From: an uncultured Eubacterium sp.
GTDB taxonomy: Bacteria > Bacillota > Clostridia > Oscillospirales > Acutalibacteraceae
Reading direction: 5' to 3'
Length of the DNA stretch: 50,946 bases
Assembly (NCBI GenBank): GCA_900542875.1
Contig: UQPH01000006.1
Span: 1-50,946 of the forward strand
The notes beneath the pieces were generated by a model, which made no database searches, was not told the origin of the DNA, and saw only the letters and a list, made by a program, of their open reading frames with translations. This document shows positions 9,181 to 17,743 of this stretch, piece by piece. The translations under genes and the position numbers were made by a program. How positions within the stretch are numbered: the stretch's first letter is position 1; every line of letters starts with the position of its first letter.

Positions 9181-9199
9181 TTAATATGAGGAGCAAAGA

Positions 9200-10774
9200 A
9201 TGATTAGCTATACTACTTTTTCGTTCTTTATTCTGTATTTCGGCATAACCTGGCTTGTATATTCGCTCGTGCCCCAAAAGGCGAAGTGGTGCGTTTTACT
9301 TGCAGGCTCATATGTTTTCTATTTCATTTCATCAAAGGGTCACATCATTCCTATGATTGCGGCCACTTTGATTGTTTGGGCTGTCGGTCTCGCACTTCAA
9401 AAGTTGGACAAGCAGTGTAAAATTAAGAGAAAGCAAGCCGAAAAGGCAGAAAAAAAGGCGATCAGGGCAAAATATAATAAGTATAAGGGTCTTGTGCTTT
9501 GGCTCGGTGTTATCCTGACCGCCGCACTTCTTCTTGTATTTAAGTATTCAAATTTCTTTATTGATACGACAAATGCGATTTTCAAAACTCAAATCGCAGA
9601 AGTAAAAATTATACAGCCTCTCGGACTGTCGTTCTTTATTTTGCAGGCTATCAGTTATATGGCTGATGTTTATTACGGCAGGATTGAGGCTGAAAAAAAT
9701 CCGTTTAGGATTTCGCTTTATCTGTCATTTATGCTGACTGTTGTTGAGGGACCTATCGCAAGATACGGTCAACTCGGCACTCAGCTTAACACCTGTAAAT
9801 ATGCCACATACGAGGATGTCAGCACAGGCTTCACCCGTGTCTTGTGGGGACTTTTTAAGAAAGTGGTTATTGCCGACAGAGCGGTTATTTTGGTAGGTTC
9901 CGTGTTTGATAATTACCAAAATTTCAGCGGCGTTGCAGTCCTTGCCGGAATCGCATTTTATACCTTGCAACTCTATTGTGAGTTCTCGGGCGTTATGGAT
10001 GTTATGTGCGGCTTGGGTAATATGTTCGGTATTAAATTACCCGAAAACTTTACACGCCCGTTCTTTGCAAAAACAATTAACGAGTTCTGGCAGCGTTGGC
10101 ATATTTCCCTCGGTACATGGCTGAGAGATTATATTTTCTACGGAATTTCGTTTTCCAAAGGCTTTAAGAATCTTTCCGCCAAGGCAAGAGAAAAGTTTAA
10201 TCCCTATTATGCTAATTTGATTCCCCCCGCCGTTGCACTGTTCTTTGTTTGGTTTACAAACGGATTTTGGCACGGCTCCGGTTGGAAGTATATTGTATAC
10301 GGACTTTATTACTATGTGCTTATGATGCTCGGTCTGTTCCTTGAGCCTTTGTTTGCAAAACTTTGCAAAGGACTTAAGATTAACAGAAAGTCAAAGCCGT
10401 ACAGATTGTTCCAGATTTTGAGAACCGTTGTTATAGTTAATTTCGGTATGCTTATTTTCAGAGCGGATGACCTTAAAACCGCCGCCGCAATGTTCAAGTC
10501 AATTTTTACCGACCTCGGTATTTCAAAACTGCTCGCCGGAAATAACGGCTTCGGTCTTTCAAAATATGACTATGCCGCAATTATTATCGGATTTATCGTA
10601 ATGGTTGTTGTTGGACTTATCCAAGAAAAAGGAATAGATATTAAGCAGAAAATATTTAATTTACCTTATCCCGTTAAGTTCGTATTTTTGATGGCATTTG
10701 TGTTTGTAATTATAATTTTCGGTGCTTACGGAGAGGGTTACGGAGTAGTAGATTTAATCTACGCTAATTTCTGA
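9200..10774 (+). CDS. MBOAT-family O-acyltransferase (DltB/AlgI-like)
   Basis: A 524-residue polytopic membrane protein. MBOAT features are clear: the WQRWHISLGTWLRDYIFY block, and the invariant histidine in TNGFWHGSGWKYIVYGLYYY. The family moves acyl groups across or at the membrane to extracellular sugars, teichoic acids or alginate. It starts at the ATG after GAGGAG and is followed 1 base later by the first SGNH gene. With an ACP before it and SGNH proteins after it, the layout matches the dltB/algI type of export-acylation machine. Length and sequence are typical for AlgI/DltB. A basic cytoplasmic loop is present near residues 70-95. Confidence 0.93.
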   Translation: MISYTTFSFFILYFGITWLVYSLVPQKAKWCVLLAGSYVFYFISSKGHIIPMIAATLIVWAVGLALQKLDKQCKIKRKQAEKAEKKAIRAKYNKYKGLVLWLGVILTAALLLVFKYSNFFIDTTNAIFKTQIAEVKIIQPLGLSFFILQAISYMADVYYGRIEAEKNPFRISLYLSFMLTVVEGPIARYGQLGTQLNTCKYATYEDVSTGFTRVLWGLFKKVVIADRAVILVGSVFDNYQNFSGVAVLAGIAFYTLQLYCEFSGVMDVMCGLGNMFGIKLPENFTRPFFAKTINEFWQRWHISLGTWLRDYIFYGISFSKGFKNLSAKAREKFNPYYANLIPPAVALFFVWFTNGFWHGSGWKYIVYGLYYYVLMMLGLFLEPLFAKLCKGLKINRKSKPYRLFQILRTVVIVNFGMLIFRADDLKTAAAMFKSIFTDLGISKLLAGNNGFGLSKYDYAAIIIGFIVMVVVGLIQEKGIDIKQKIFNLPYPVKFVFLMAFVFVIIIFGAYGEGYGVVDLIYANF

Positions 10775-10775
10775 T

Positions 10776-11789
10776 ATGATTAAAAAAGAGAATGTTAAAA
10801 AGTTAATACCGCAGGTATTAAAGGTGCTTGCATTTGCTCTTGCGTTTGTTGTCTTACTCCAATCCTTATCTGCTTTTGTTTTTAGCGGTGAAAAGGTTTC
10901 ACAGATCAGCAAAAGAATGGCGGATTCGTATTCTTATCTTTTGGAACCTGAAAATTCGGTTGATGTTGTGTGTGTGGGTAACAGTGACATAAGAAGTGGG
11001 TTTGTACCTACCGAGTTATGGGAAAAGTATGGTTATACAAGTGTTGTCTCCAGTTTTACACGTCAATCAATTTCTGATTCTCAGCGTGCATTGAAAGAAA
11101 TCTGCAAATCTCAAAAGCCTAAGCTTGTGATTTTGGAGATAGACTCATTATATGACGGCAGAGGACCGGAAGACATTATAAATCCTCATGATACCACACC
11201 TGATAATTTCTTCGATTCACTTAAACCTGATGACTTTGAAAATAAAATCAGTCGTGATTATTCGGTATTTACTTTTCATAATATATTGCAAGACCGTCAA
11301 AGAAGGTCAAGACGTAAGCAATATGCACACGGATATCTTTTTTGTGAAGATATAAGAAAAATCGAATATAGGGACTACATGACCAAAACAGACGAAATTG
11401 ATATACCGATTTACTCAAATTCACAGCAATTAAGGACATTTGTGAAGTATTGTAAGAAGAATGATTTGCCTGTACTGCTTTTGGAAGTGCCATCGCTTTC
11501 TTCTTGGAGTTATGCAAGACATAATGCCGTTCAGAATCTTTCGGATGAACTCGGAGTTGAATTTTTAGACCTCAATTTGCTTTATGATGAAGTCGGCATA
11601 GATATGCGTAATTGTTTTAGAGACGACGGTAATCATCTTAATTATTTCGGTGCCAGTGCGGTTACCGATTATATAGGCGATTATATCGGTAAAAACTATG
11701 GTATTGAAAGCCGTAGAGGCGATGCCGAACTTGCTGAATATTGGGACAACGAGGTTGTTCAATTTAAGAAAATAAACAAAATAAAGTAG
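10776..11789 (+). CDS. SGNH hydrolase-like / DltD-like protein, paralogue 1
   Basis: A 337-residue protein with an N-terminal signal anchor (about residues 16-36) and an extracytoplasmic SGNH-type domain. Block I is the GNSD motif near residue 68, in place of the DltD/GDSL serine block, and the C-terminal block carries Asp and His in DDGNHLNYFGA. In alginate and dlt-type systems, such proteins finish the transfer of the acyl group from the MBOAT to the target polymer. The start follows the MBOAT stop by 1 base with no clear Shine-Dalgarno, which suggests coupled translation. It is very similar to paralogue 2 (an identical run of 51 bp at 11510-11560) and less so to paralogue 3. It reads as more AT-rich than the MBOAT gene. 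Confidence 0.8.
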   Translation: MIKKENVKKLIPQVLKVLAFALAFVVLLQSLSAFVFSGEKVSQISKRMADSYSYLLEPENSVDVVCVGNSDIRSGFVPTELWEKYGYTSVVSSFTRQSISDSQRALKEICKSQKPKLVILEIDSLYDGRGPEDIINPHDTTPDNFFDSLKPDDFENKISRDYSVFTFHNILQDRQRRSRRKQYAHGYLFCEDIRKIEYRDYMTKTDEIDIPIYSNSQQLRTFVKYCKKNDLPVLLLEVPSLSSWSYARHNAVQNLSDELGVEFLDLNLLYDEVGIDMRNCFRDDGNHLNYFGASAVTDYIGDYIGKNYGIESRRGDAELAEYWDNEVVQFKKINKIK

Positions 11790-11814
11790 GATAAATCTAA
11801 ATAATTTAAGTCAG

Positions 11815-11840
11815 GAAGCGACCCTTTTTGGGTTGTTTCC
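11815..11840 (+). repeat. Intergenic hairpin, copy 1
   Basis: An 11-bp stem (GGAAGCGACCC with GGGTTGTTTCC, two G-U pairs) around a T5 loop. The 3' arm and the following sequence are repeated at 12995-13006. There is no T run directly after it, so it is not a classic terminator. Confidence 0.6.
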
Positions 11841-11887
11841 TTGGTTGTTTTAGGAAATACAACAAATAGGAAACAGGTAAGAAAAAA
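11825..11887 (+). repeat. Duplicated intergenic segment holding the lost 5' end of an SGNH gene
   Basis: This roughly 62-bp stretch aligns without gaps to 12991-13053 with only a few substitutions. In the second copy, the last third is the start of the third SGNH gene (ATG at 13028). Here the ATG has become ACA and the similarity stops after GAAAAA. It therefore looks like a gene-start fossil left by tandem duplication. Confidence 0.75.
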
Positions 11888-11942
11888 CTCAATCCTTGTT
11901 GTGCAAGCCTGATTCCTACTGCTGTTGCATTGGTTTTTGACT

Positions 11943-12968
11943 ATGACGAAAGAAAATGTAAAAAAGTTAATACCGCAAGTATTAAAGGTGCTTGCATTTG
12001 CGCTTGTATTCGTTGTTTTGATACAGGTTTTGTCGGTAACCGTTTTTGACGGCTTAAAGATTTCTCAAGTCAGTAAAAAGAGAGCCTGCGCCTATTCTTT
12101 CGTTGAAGATCCCGAAAACACAACGGACGTTGTTTGTTTAGGCAGCAGTGATATCTGGAGCGGATTTGTACCAACCGAACTTTGGGAAAAATACGGTTAC
12201 ACAAGTGTTGTATCTTCTTTTTCGCATCAGTCGGTAGCAGACGCTCAGTCTATGCTTGAACAGATATTAAAAAAACAATCTCCAAAGCTTGTGATTCTGG
12301 AGATTGATACTCTTTATGACGGAAGAGTCCCTGATGATGTTATCCGCCCTAATACTACCTCGTTGGATTATTTCTTTGATTTCGCAGATCCTGAGACATT
12401 TGAAAATAAAATCAGTCGTGATTATTCGACATTTACCTTTCATAACATATGGAAAGACTACAATAAAAAATCCAGGCGCAGCAAATATGCACATGGATAT
12501 CTTTACAGCGACGTTATAAAGAAAATGGAATACCAAGATTATATGGCTAAAACAAATGAGCTTGATGTGCCGAATTATACAAATACACAGCAATTAAGAG
12601 CGTTTGCTAAGTTTTGTAAAGAAAAAAATCTTCCTTTGTTGTTTTTGGAATTGCCGTCAATTTCTTCTTGGACTTATGCAAGACATAATGCCGTTCAGAA
12701 TCTTTCGGATGAACTCGGAGTTGAGCTTTTAGACCTCAATTTGCTTTATGATGAAGTCGGTATAGATATGCGTAATTGTTTTAGAGACGGCGGTAATCAT
12801 CTTAATTATTTTGCTGCCAGTGCGGCTACCGATTATGTCGGTAAATATATCGGTGAAAATTACGGTATCGAAAGTCGCAGAGATGATGCCGAACTTGCTG
12901 AATATTGGGACAACGATGTTGTTCAGTTTAAGAAATTAAACAAGATAAAGCAGAGTAATGCAAAATAA
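11943..12968 (+). CDS. SGNH hydrolase-like / DltD-like protein, paralogue 2
   Basis: A 341-residue copy of paralogue 1. It has the same signal anchor, the GSSD block near residue 68 (closer to the canonical GxS than the GNSD of paralogue 1), and the conserved Asp/His block (GNHLNYF). The preferred start is the ATG at 11943, which matches the start of paralogue 1; an upstream in-frame TTG at 11925 is unlikely. Neither has a recognisable Shine-Dalgarno, and the 154-base gap from paralogue 1 rules out simple coupling. Expression may therefore be weak. The 3' half is nearly identical to paralogue 1, while the middle is more diverged. It is probably an extracytoplasmic acyltransfer partner of the MBOAT, perhaps with a different acceptor. 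Confidence 0.78.
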   Translation: MTKENVKKLIPQVLKVLAFALVFVVLIQVLSVTVFDGLKISQVSKKRACAYSFVEDPENTTDVVCLGSSDIWSGFVPTELWEKYGYTSVVSSFSHQSVADAQSMLEQILKKQSPKLVILEIDTLYDGRVPDDVIRPNTTSLDYFFDFADPETFENKISRDYSTFTFHNIWKDYNKKSRRSKYAHGYLYSDVIKKMEYQDYMAKTNELDVPNYTNTQQLRAFAKFCKEKNLPLLFLELPSISSWTYARHNAVQNLSDELGVELLDLNLLYDEVGIDMRNCFRDGGNHLNYFAASAATDYVGKYIGENYGIESRRDDAELAEYWDNDVVQFKKLNKIKQSNAK

Positions 12969-12975
12969 ATCAAGT

Positions 12976-13006
12976 AGGGAACAACCTCGTTTTTTGGGTT
13001 GTTTCC
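12976..13006 (+). repeat. Intergenic hairpin, copy 2
   Basis: A 10-bp stem (GGGAACAACC with GGTTGTTTCC, one G-U pair). The 3' arm equals that of copy 1, while the 5' arm differs only in ways that keep pairing. It lies just before the start of the third SGNH gene. Confidence 0.6.
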
Positions 13007-13027
13007 TTGGTCGTTTTAGGAAACACA

Positions 13028-14032
13028 ATGAATAGGGAACAGGCAAGAAAAATTATATCGGAAATATCTAAGGTGATTGCTTTTGCACTCGCCTTTGCTT
13101 TGATTTTATGCCTTATCTCATTTAAGGCGTTTTCGGGCGATAATACGGCAAAATACAGCGGCAGACTTGCAGACGCTTATCTGTTCGTTAATGACCCTGA
13201 GCAAACCACGGATGTGATGTTTCTCGGAAACAGCGACGCTTACAGTGCCTTTGTTCCCACTCGCCTTTGGGAAAAATACGGCATTACCTCCGCCGTTTCC
13301 GCATCTCCTCACCAGACGGTTTTGGAGTGCAAAAACGCTCTTCAAACCATGCTGAAAACGCAGTCGCCCAAGGTTGTTGTGCTGGAGATTGATATGCTTT
13401 ATGACGGCGATGATGACAGTACCGCCGATGACGGCAATAAACTGTCACACTTTTTTAATAATACGGTTAATCCCGAGTTTTTTGAAAATGATGTGACGGA
13501 CAGATTTACTTTGTTTACCTATCATAATGCGTGGAAGTATCTTGATAAAGATAGGGCAGCAAGATATTCTCACGGCTATAAATATATTTCGACCGTCTGC
13601 GAACTTGACCCGGTGGAATATATGACCGATACAAGCGAGGTTAAAATGCCTTCCAAATCAAATTTGAATGACCTTGACGATTTTGTGTCTTTTTGTAATA
13701 ACAACGGCATTTCGCTCGTCTTTGCCGGGGTTAATTCTATCATATCTTGGAATACGGCAAAACATAACGCAATAAGTAAAATCGCCGATTCTTACGGAGT
13801 GGATTTCATTGATTTTAATTTGATGTATGACGAACTCTGCATAGATATGGCTACCGCCTTTAGGGATAACGGATACCATGTCAGTTACGATACCGCCATT
13901 AAAATTACAGATTATATGGGCGATTTTTTTAATAAAAATTTTGAATTTCCTAACAGAACAGAAGATTCAAACTGCGCCGAATATTGGAACAGTGAATGCC
14001 AAAGTTTCAAAAGCGAAAATTCCATAGAGTAA
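13028..14032 (+). CDS. SGNH hydrolase-like / DltD-like protein, paralogue 3
   Basis: A 334-residue protein with an N-terminal membrane anchor (about residues 15-35) and the same SGNH-like domain: GNSDAYSAFVP in block I and DNGYHVSY as the C-terminal Asp/His block. It is clearly homologous to paralogues 1 and 2 over its whole length but much more diverged, so it is an older duplicate. The start is the ATG at 13028, with AGGA at 13018-13021; an in-frame TTG at 13007 is less likely. A terminator follows, so it ends the operon. Role by family: completion of polymer O-acylation outside the membrane. Confidence 0.8.
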   Translation: MNREQARKIISEISKVIAFALAFALILCLISFKAFSGDNTAKYSGRLADAYLFVNDPEQTTDVMFLGNSDAYSAFVPTRLWEKYGITSAVSASPHQTVLECKNALQTMLKTQSPKVVVLEIDMLYDGDDDSTADDGNKLSHFFNNTVNPEFFENDVTDRFTLFTYHNAWKYLDKDRAARYSHGYKYISTVCELDPVEYMTDTSEVKMPSKSNLNDLDDFVSFCNNNGISLVFAGVNSIISWNTAKHNAISKIADSYGVDFIDFNLMYDELCIDMATAFRDNGYHVSYDTAIKITDYMGDFFNKNFEFPNRTEDSNCAEYWNSECQSFKSENSIE

Positions 14033-14033
14033 C

Positions 14034-14068
14034 AGCGACTTCAAAATTTGTTTTTTGGAGTCGTTTTT
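14034..14068 (+). terminator. Terminator of the acylation operon
   Basis: Long stem starting at 14034, with the 3' arm ending at 14065, several G-U pairs and a small loop. A run of T within and after the 3' arm completes it. Confidence 0.75.
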
Positions 14069-14102
14069 CTTATATATTATATATATTATTTTAATTTAAG
14101 TA

Positions 14103-14131
14103 TTGAACGGTGCAAATTATTATGCTATAAT
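14103..14131 (+). promoter_or_regulatory. Promoter of aspS-gatCAB
   Basis: -35 TTGAAC (14103-14108), a 17-base spacer, and an extended -10 (TGC then TATAAT at 14126-14131). The leader of about 55 bases is too short for a T-box. Confidence 0.85.
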
Positions 14132-14191
14132 ACTAAGCGTTAATGTGGATTTTTATATCCGTTTCAAATTTTCCCGAAAGGAATTCTAAAT

Positions 14192-15946
14192 ATGGCTTAC
14201 AGAACACATAATTGTAACGAACTTACTTTTGATAATCTTAACCAAAGAGTTCAACTTGCCGGCTGGGTTGACACAATTCGTGACCACGGCGGCGTTGCAT
14301 TCATTGATTTGCGTGATGAGTACGGCGTGACTCAGGTTGTAGTAAATGATGACGATTTGATTAATCATCTTCGTAAGGAGAGTGTAATCAGCGTTGAGGG
14401 TACAGTGGTTAAGCGTGACGAGGAAACCGTTAACCCGAAAATCGCAACAGGCGAACTTGAGGTTAAGGTTGATACCCTTACCGTACTTAATCCTTGTACG
14501 GAGAATCTTCCGTTTGAAATAGGAGAGTCAAAGGAAACAAGAGAGGATGTCCGCCTCACATACCGTTTTCTCGACCTCAGAAATAAAAAGGTGCATGATA
14601 ATATTATTTTCAGAAGCAAGGTTGTATCTTACCTCAGAGAAAAGATGACTTCTCTCGGCTTTACGGAAATCACCACACCGATTCTTACCTGCTCGTCACC
14701 CGAGGGTGCTCGTGACTATATCATTCCGTCACGTAAGCACGAGGGTAAGTTTTATGCTCTTCCTCAGGCACCGCAGCAGTTTAAGCAACTTCTTATGACT
14801 TCCGGATTTGACAGATATTTCCAGATTGCTCCGTGTTTCAGAGATGAGGACGCAAGGGCAGACCGTTCTCCCGGCGAGTTCTATCAGCTCGATTTTGAGA
14901 TGGCTTTTGCTACTCAGGAGGATGTGTTTGAGGTTGCCGACGAGCTTCTCTACGATACGTTTACAAAATTCGGCTCCGGCAAAAAGGTTTCACCAAAGCC
15001 GTTCGTTAAAATCCCATACGATGAGGCTATGCTCAAATACGGCACAGATAAGCCCGATTTGCGTAACCCTCTTGAAATCGTAGACCTTACCGACTTCTTC
15101 TCGGATGTTGAGTTTAAGGCATTTAAGGGCAGACCGGTTCGTGGTATTAATGTTCCGGGATGTGCAAAGCAGTCTAAGGGCTGGTTTGAAAAGATGCTCA
15201 AGTATGCTCTTGAAATCGGTATGAAAGGTCTCGGATATATCGAGGTGCTCGAGGACGGCTCGTACAAAGGCCCTATCGATAAATTCCTTCCCACTGAAAA
15301 GAAAGAGGAACTTCGCTCAATCTTTAACTTCAAGACTGATGACACCCTGTTCTTTATCTGCGACACACCTAAGATGGTAAATGAACTTGCAGGTATGATC
15401 AGAACCGAACTTGCAAACAGACTTGACCTTATTGATAAGGATAGATATGAGTTCTGCTATATCACCGATTTCCCGATGTTTGAGCGTGATGAAAACGGAC
15501 AACTTATCTTTACTCATAACCCGTTCTCAATGCCACAGGGAGAAATGGACGCACTTCTTAATCAGGAACCTACCGAGATTAAGGCTTATCAGTACGATAT
15601 AGTTTGTAACGGTGTAGAACTTTCTTCCGGTGCTGTTCGTAACCATCGCCCCGATATTATGGTAAAGGCATTTGAAATGGCAGGTTACAGCGAGGAAACC
15701 GTTAAAGAAAAATTCGGCGCACTCTATAACGCATTCCATTACGGAGCACCGCCTCACGCAGGTATGGCACCGGGCGTTGACCGTATGATTATGCTCCTCA
15801 AGGATGAGGAGAATATTCGTGAAATTATCGCTTTCCCGATGAACAGTAATGCTCAGGATATGCTTCTCGGCGCACCGAACTATGTAACAGAACTTCAGCT
15901 TCGTGAAACGCATATTAAGCTTCGCAGACCTGTTGAAAAGAAATAA
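14192..15946 (+). CDS. aspS: Aspartyl-tRNA synthetase, probably non-discriminating (Asp/Asn)
   Basis: A 584-residue class IIb synthetase with an N-terminal OB fold for the anticodon, a catalytic core (FRDEDARADRSPGEFYQLDFEM as motif 2; GMAPGVDRMIMLL as motif 3) and the bacterial GAD insertion. The OB-fold loop reads IRDHGGVAF, with His32. In studied bacterial AspRS a His here goes with relaxed tRNA recognition (tRNA-Asp and tRNA-Asn), whereas discriminating enzymes have Leu. The gatCAB genes follow directly in the same operon, which fits the indirect route to Asn-tRNA-Asn. The start ATG follows AAGGAATT. Relaxed specificity is inferred from one residue and context. Confidence 0.96.
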   Translation: MAYRTHNCNELTFDNLNQRVQLAGWVDTIRDHGGVAFIDLRDEYGVTQVVVNDDDLINHLRKESVISVEGTVVKRDEETVNPKIATGELEVKVDTLTVLNPCTENLPFEIGESKETREDVRLTYRFLDLRNKKVHDNIIFRSKVVSYLREKMTSLGFTEITTPILTCSSPEGARDYIIPSRKHEGKFYALPQAPQQFKQLLMTSGFDRYFQIAPCFRDEDARADRSPGEFYQLDFEMAFATQEDVFEVADELLYDTFTKFGSGKKVSPKPFVKIPYDEAMLKYGTDKPDLRNPLEIVDLTDFFSDVEFKAFKGRPVRGINVPGCAKQSKGWFEKMLKYALEIGMKGLGYIEVLEDGSYKGPIDKFLPTEKKEELRSIFNFKTDDTLFFICDTPKMVNELAGMIRTELANRLDLIDKDRYEFCYITDFPMFERDENGQLIFTHNPFSMPQGEMDALLNQEPTEIKAYQYDIVCNGVELSSGAVRNHRPDIMVKAFEMAGYSEETVKEKFGALYNAFHYGAPPHAGMAPGVDRMIMLLKDEENIREIIAFPMNSNAQDMLLGAPNYVTELQLRETHIKLRRPVEKK

Positions 15947-15968
15947 TACCCGATAAGGAGATTATAAA

Positions 15969-16256
15969 ATGCAAATTACTCCGGATTTAATAAAATACTT
16001 GGAATCTCTTGCTCGCATTACTCTGTCCGATGACGAGGAAAAAAAGGTGGGCAGTGAACTTCAGGATATTCTCACTTATATAGATATGCTCAATGAACTT
16101 GATACCGATGGTGTGGAGGCTATGAGCCACTGCTTTCCCGTAACCAATGTTATGAGAGAAGACGTTGTGGGCAAATCTATGACATCGGACGAAATCGTAG
16201 CTAACGCACCCGAGAGTCAGGACGGCTGCTTTGTCGTTCCTAAGACGGTAGAGTAA
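15969..16256 (+). CDS. gatC: Asp-tRNA(Asn)/Glu-tRNA(Gln) amidotransferase subunit C
   Basis: A 95-residue subunit that wraps around and stabilises GatA in the GatCAB complex. The N-terminal helix (YLESLARITLSDDEEKK) and the MLNELDTDGVEAM segment are typical. It lies 22 bases after aspS with an AAGGAG site, and gatA follows 11 bases later. Confidence 0.95.
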   Translation: MQITPDLIKYLESLARITLSDDEEKKVGSELQDILTYIDMLNELDTDGVEAMSHCFPVTNVMREDVVGKSMTSDEIVANAPESQDGCFVVPKTVE

Positions 16257-16267
16257 GGAGGACTGAA

Positions 16268-17731
16268 ATGGAAATATATGAAATGACAGCCCTTCAGGTT
16301 GCAGAGAAAATCAGAAATAAGGAAATTACCGCAGTTGACGCCGTTGAGAGCGTTGCAAAGTCGGTTGAAAAAAGAGACGAGACATATAACTGCTATGCTT
16401 CTTTTGATAAAGAGTCCGCTTTGAAAAGTGCAGAGCGTGTGCAAAAGAAGATTGATGCAGGCGAGGTTGTTTCCGAACTTGCGGGCGTTCCTATCGCAAT
16501 TAAGGATAATATCTGCGAAAAAGGAAAACTTACCACCTGCGCCTCAAAAATTCTTTATAATTTTAAGCCGCCCTATAATGCAACGGTTGTAAACGAACTC
16601 AATGACGCCGATATGGTTATCCTGGGTAAGGCAAATATGGACGAGTTCGCTATGGGCTCAACTACCGAGACTTCTTACTACGGTGCTACTAAAAATCCGT
16701 GGGATATAACTAAGGTTCCCGGAGGTTCGTCGGGCGGTGCAGCTGCCGCTGTTGCCGCAGATGAAAGCATTGTCGCTCTCGGCTCCGATACAGGCGGTTC
16801 AATCCGTCAGCCGAGTTCGTTCTGCGGCGTTACGGGACTTAAACCTACTTATGGTTCTGTTTCAAGATACGGTTTGATTGCTTACGCTTCCTCACTTGAC
16901 CAAATCGGACCTATCGGCAAGGACGTGCTTGATGTTACCGCTGTGTTTAATATTATCAAAGGCAGAGATGTTAAGGACGGAACATCTATGGTCAGCGAGG
17001 TATTTTCGCTTGACGATATTAAAATCGATTCTCTTAAAGGAAAAAAGGTCGGCATTCCAAATGACTATTTCGGTGAGGGCATTGATGAAGATGTTGCTAA
17101 AAATGTTTTATCTGCCGCAGATACGCTTAAATCTCTCGGCGCAGAGGTGGAACATTTCGATATGCCTATCGTTAAATACGCTATTCCTACATATTATATT
17201 ATTGCCTGTGCAGAGGCTTGCTCGAATCTTTCTCGATTTGACGGAATAAAGTACGGTTATAAATCTTCTGACACTCATAATCTCAGAGATGTTTACTTTA
17301 AGTCACGCTCCGAGGGCTTCGGTATGGAGGTTAAAAAGCGTATTATGCTCGGTAATTTCGTGCTTTCCTCGGGCTATTTTGACGCTTATTATAAAAAAGC
17401 GCTTCAGGCTAAGGGTCTTATCTGTAAAGCATTTAACGAGGCATTTGAAAAATACGATTTCATTCTCGGACCTGTTGCTCCCACAACCGCTCTTAAAATG
17501 GGCGAGGGACTTTCCGACCCGCTTGCAATGTACCTCGGCGATATTTACACCGTTATGATTAATATTGCAGGTCTGCCGTCACTTGCTCTTCCGTGCGGAT
17601 TTGATAAGGATAATATGCCTGTCGGAATGCAACTTATCGGCAAACCGTTTGACGAAAGAACAGTTCTTTCTGCCGGCTACGCATTCCAAAGTGTAACCGA
17701 TTTTCATAAGAAAAAGCCAAACTTGGTATAG
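16268..17731 (+). CDS. gatA: Asp-tRNA(Asn)/Glu-tRNA(Gln) amidotransferase subunit A
   Basis: A 487-residue amidase-signature subunit that releases ammonia from glutamine. The Ser-cis-Ser-Lys catalytic set is intact: Lys79 (AIKDN), cis-Ser154 (GGSSGG) and nucleophile Ser178 (DTGGSIRQP). These numbers are the same as in characterised Gram-positive GatA proteins. AGGAGG precedes the start. It works with GatB, which binds and activates the mischarged tRNA. Confidence 0.97.
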   Translation: MEIYEMTALQVAEKIRNKEITAVDAVESVAKSVEKRDETYNCYASFDKESALKSAERVQKKIDAGEVVSELAGVPIAIKDNICEKGKLTTCASKILYNFKPPYNATVVNELNDADMVILGKANMDEFAMGSTTETSYYGATKNPWDITKVPGGSSGGAAAAVAADESIVALGSDTGGSIRQPSSFCGVTGLKPTYGSVSRYGLIAYASSLDQIGPIGKDVLDVTAVFNIIKGRDVKDGTSMVSEVFSLDDIKIDSLKGKKVGIPNDYFGEGIDEDVAKNVLSAADTLKSLGAEVEHFDMPIVKYAIPTYYIIACAEACSNLSRFDGIKYGYKSSDTHNLRDVYFKSRSEGFGMEVKKRIMLGNFVLSSGYFDAYYKKALQAKGLICKAFNEAFEKYDFILGPVAPTTALKMGEGLSDPLAMYLGDIYTVMINIAGLPSLALPCGFDKDNMPVGMQLIGKPFDERTVLSAGYAFQSVTDFHKKKPNLV

Positions 17732-17743
17732 GAGGTAAGTAAA

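Noticed and set aside
11925..11942. TTG start for the second SGNH gene
   Set aside because: No ribosome binding site, and the ATG at 11943 matches the start of its close paralogue.
8950..14032. Naming the operon dltCBD
   Set aside because: The carrier, MBOAT and SGNH order is similar, but DltA is absent and the SGNH block differs from canonical DltD, so D-alanylation is not shown.
14132..14191. T-box riboswitch before aspS
   Set aside because: The leader of about 55 bases is far too short and has no T-box or anti-terminator.
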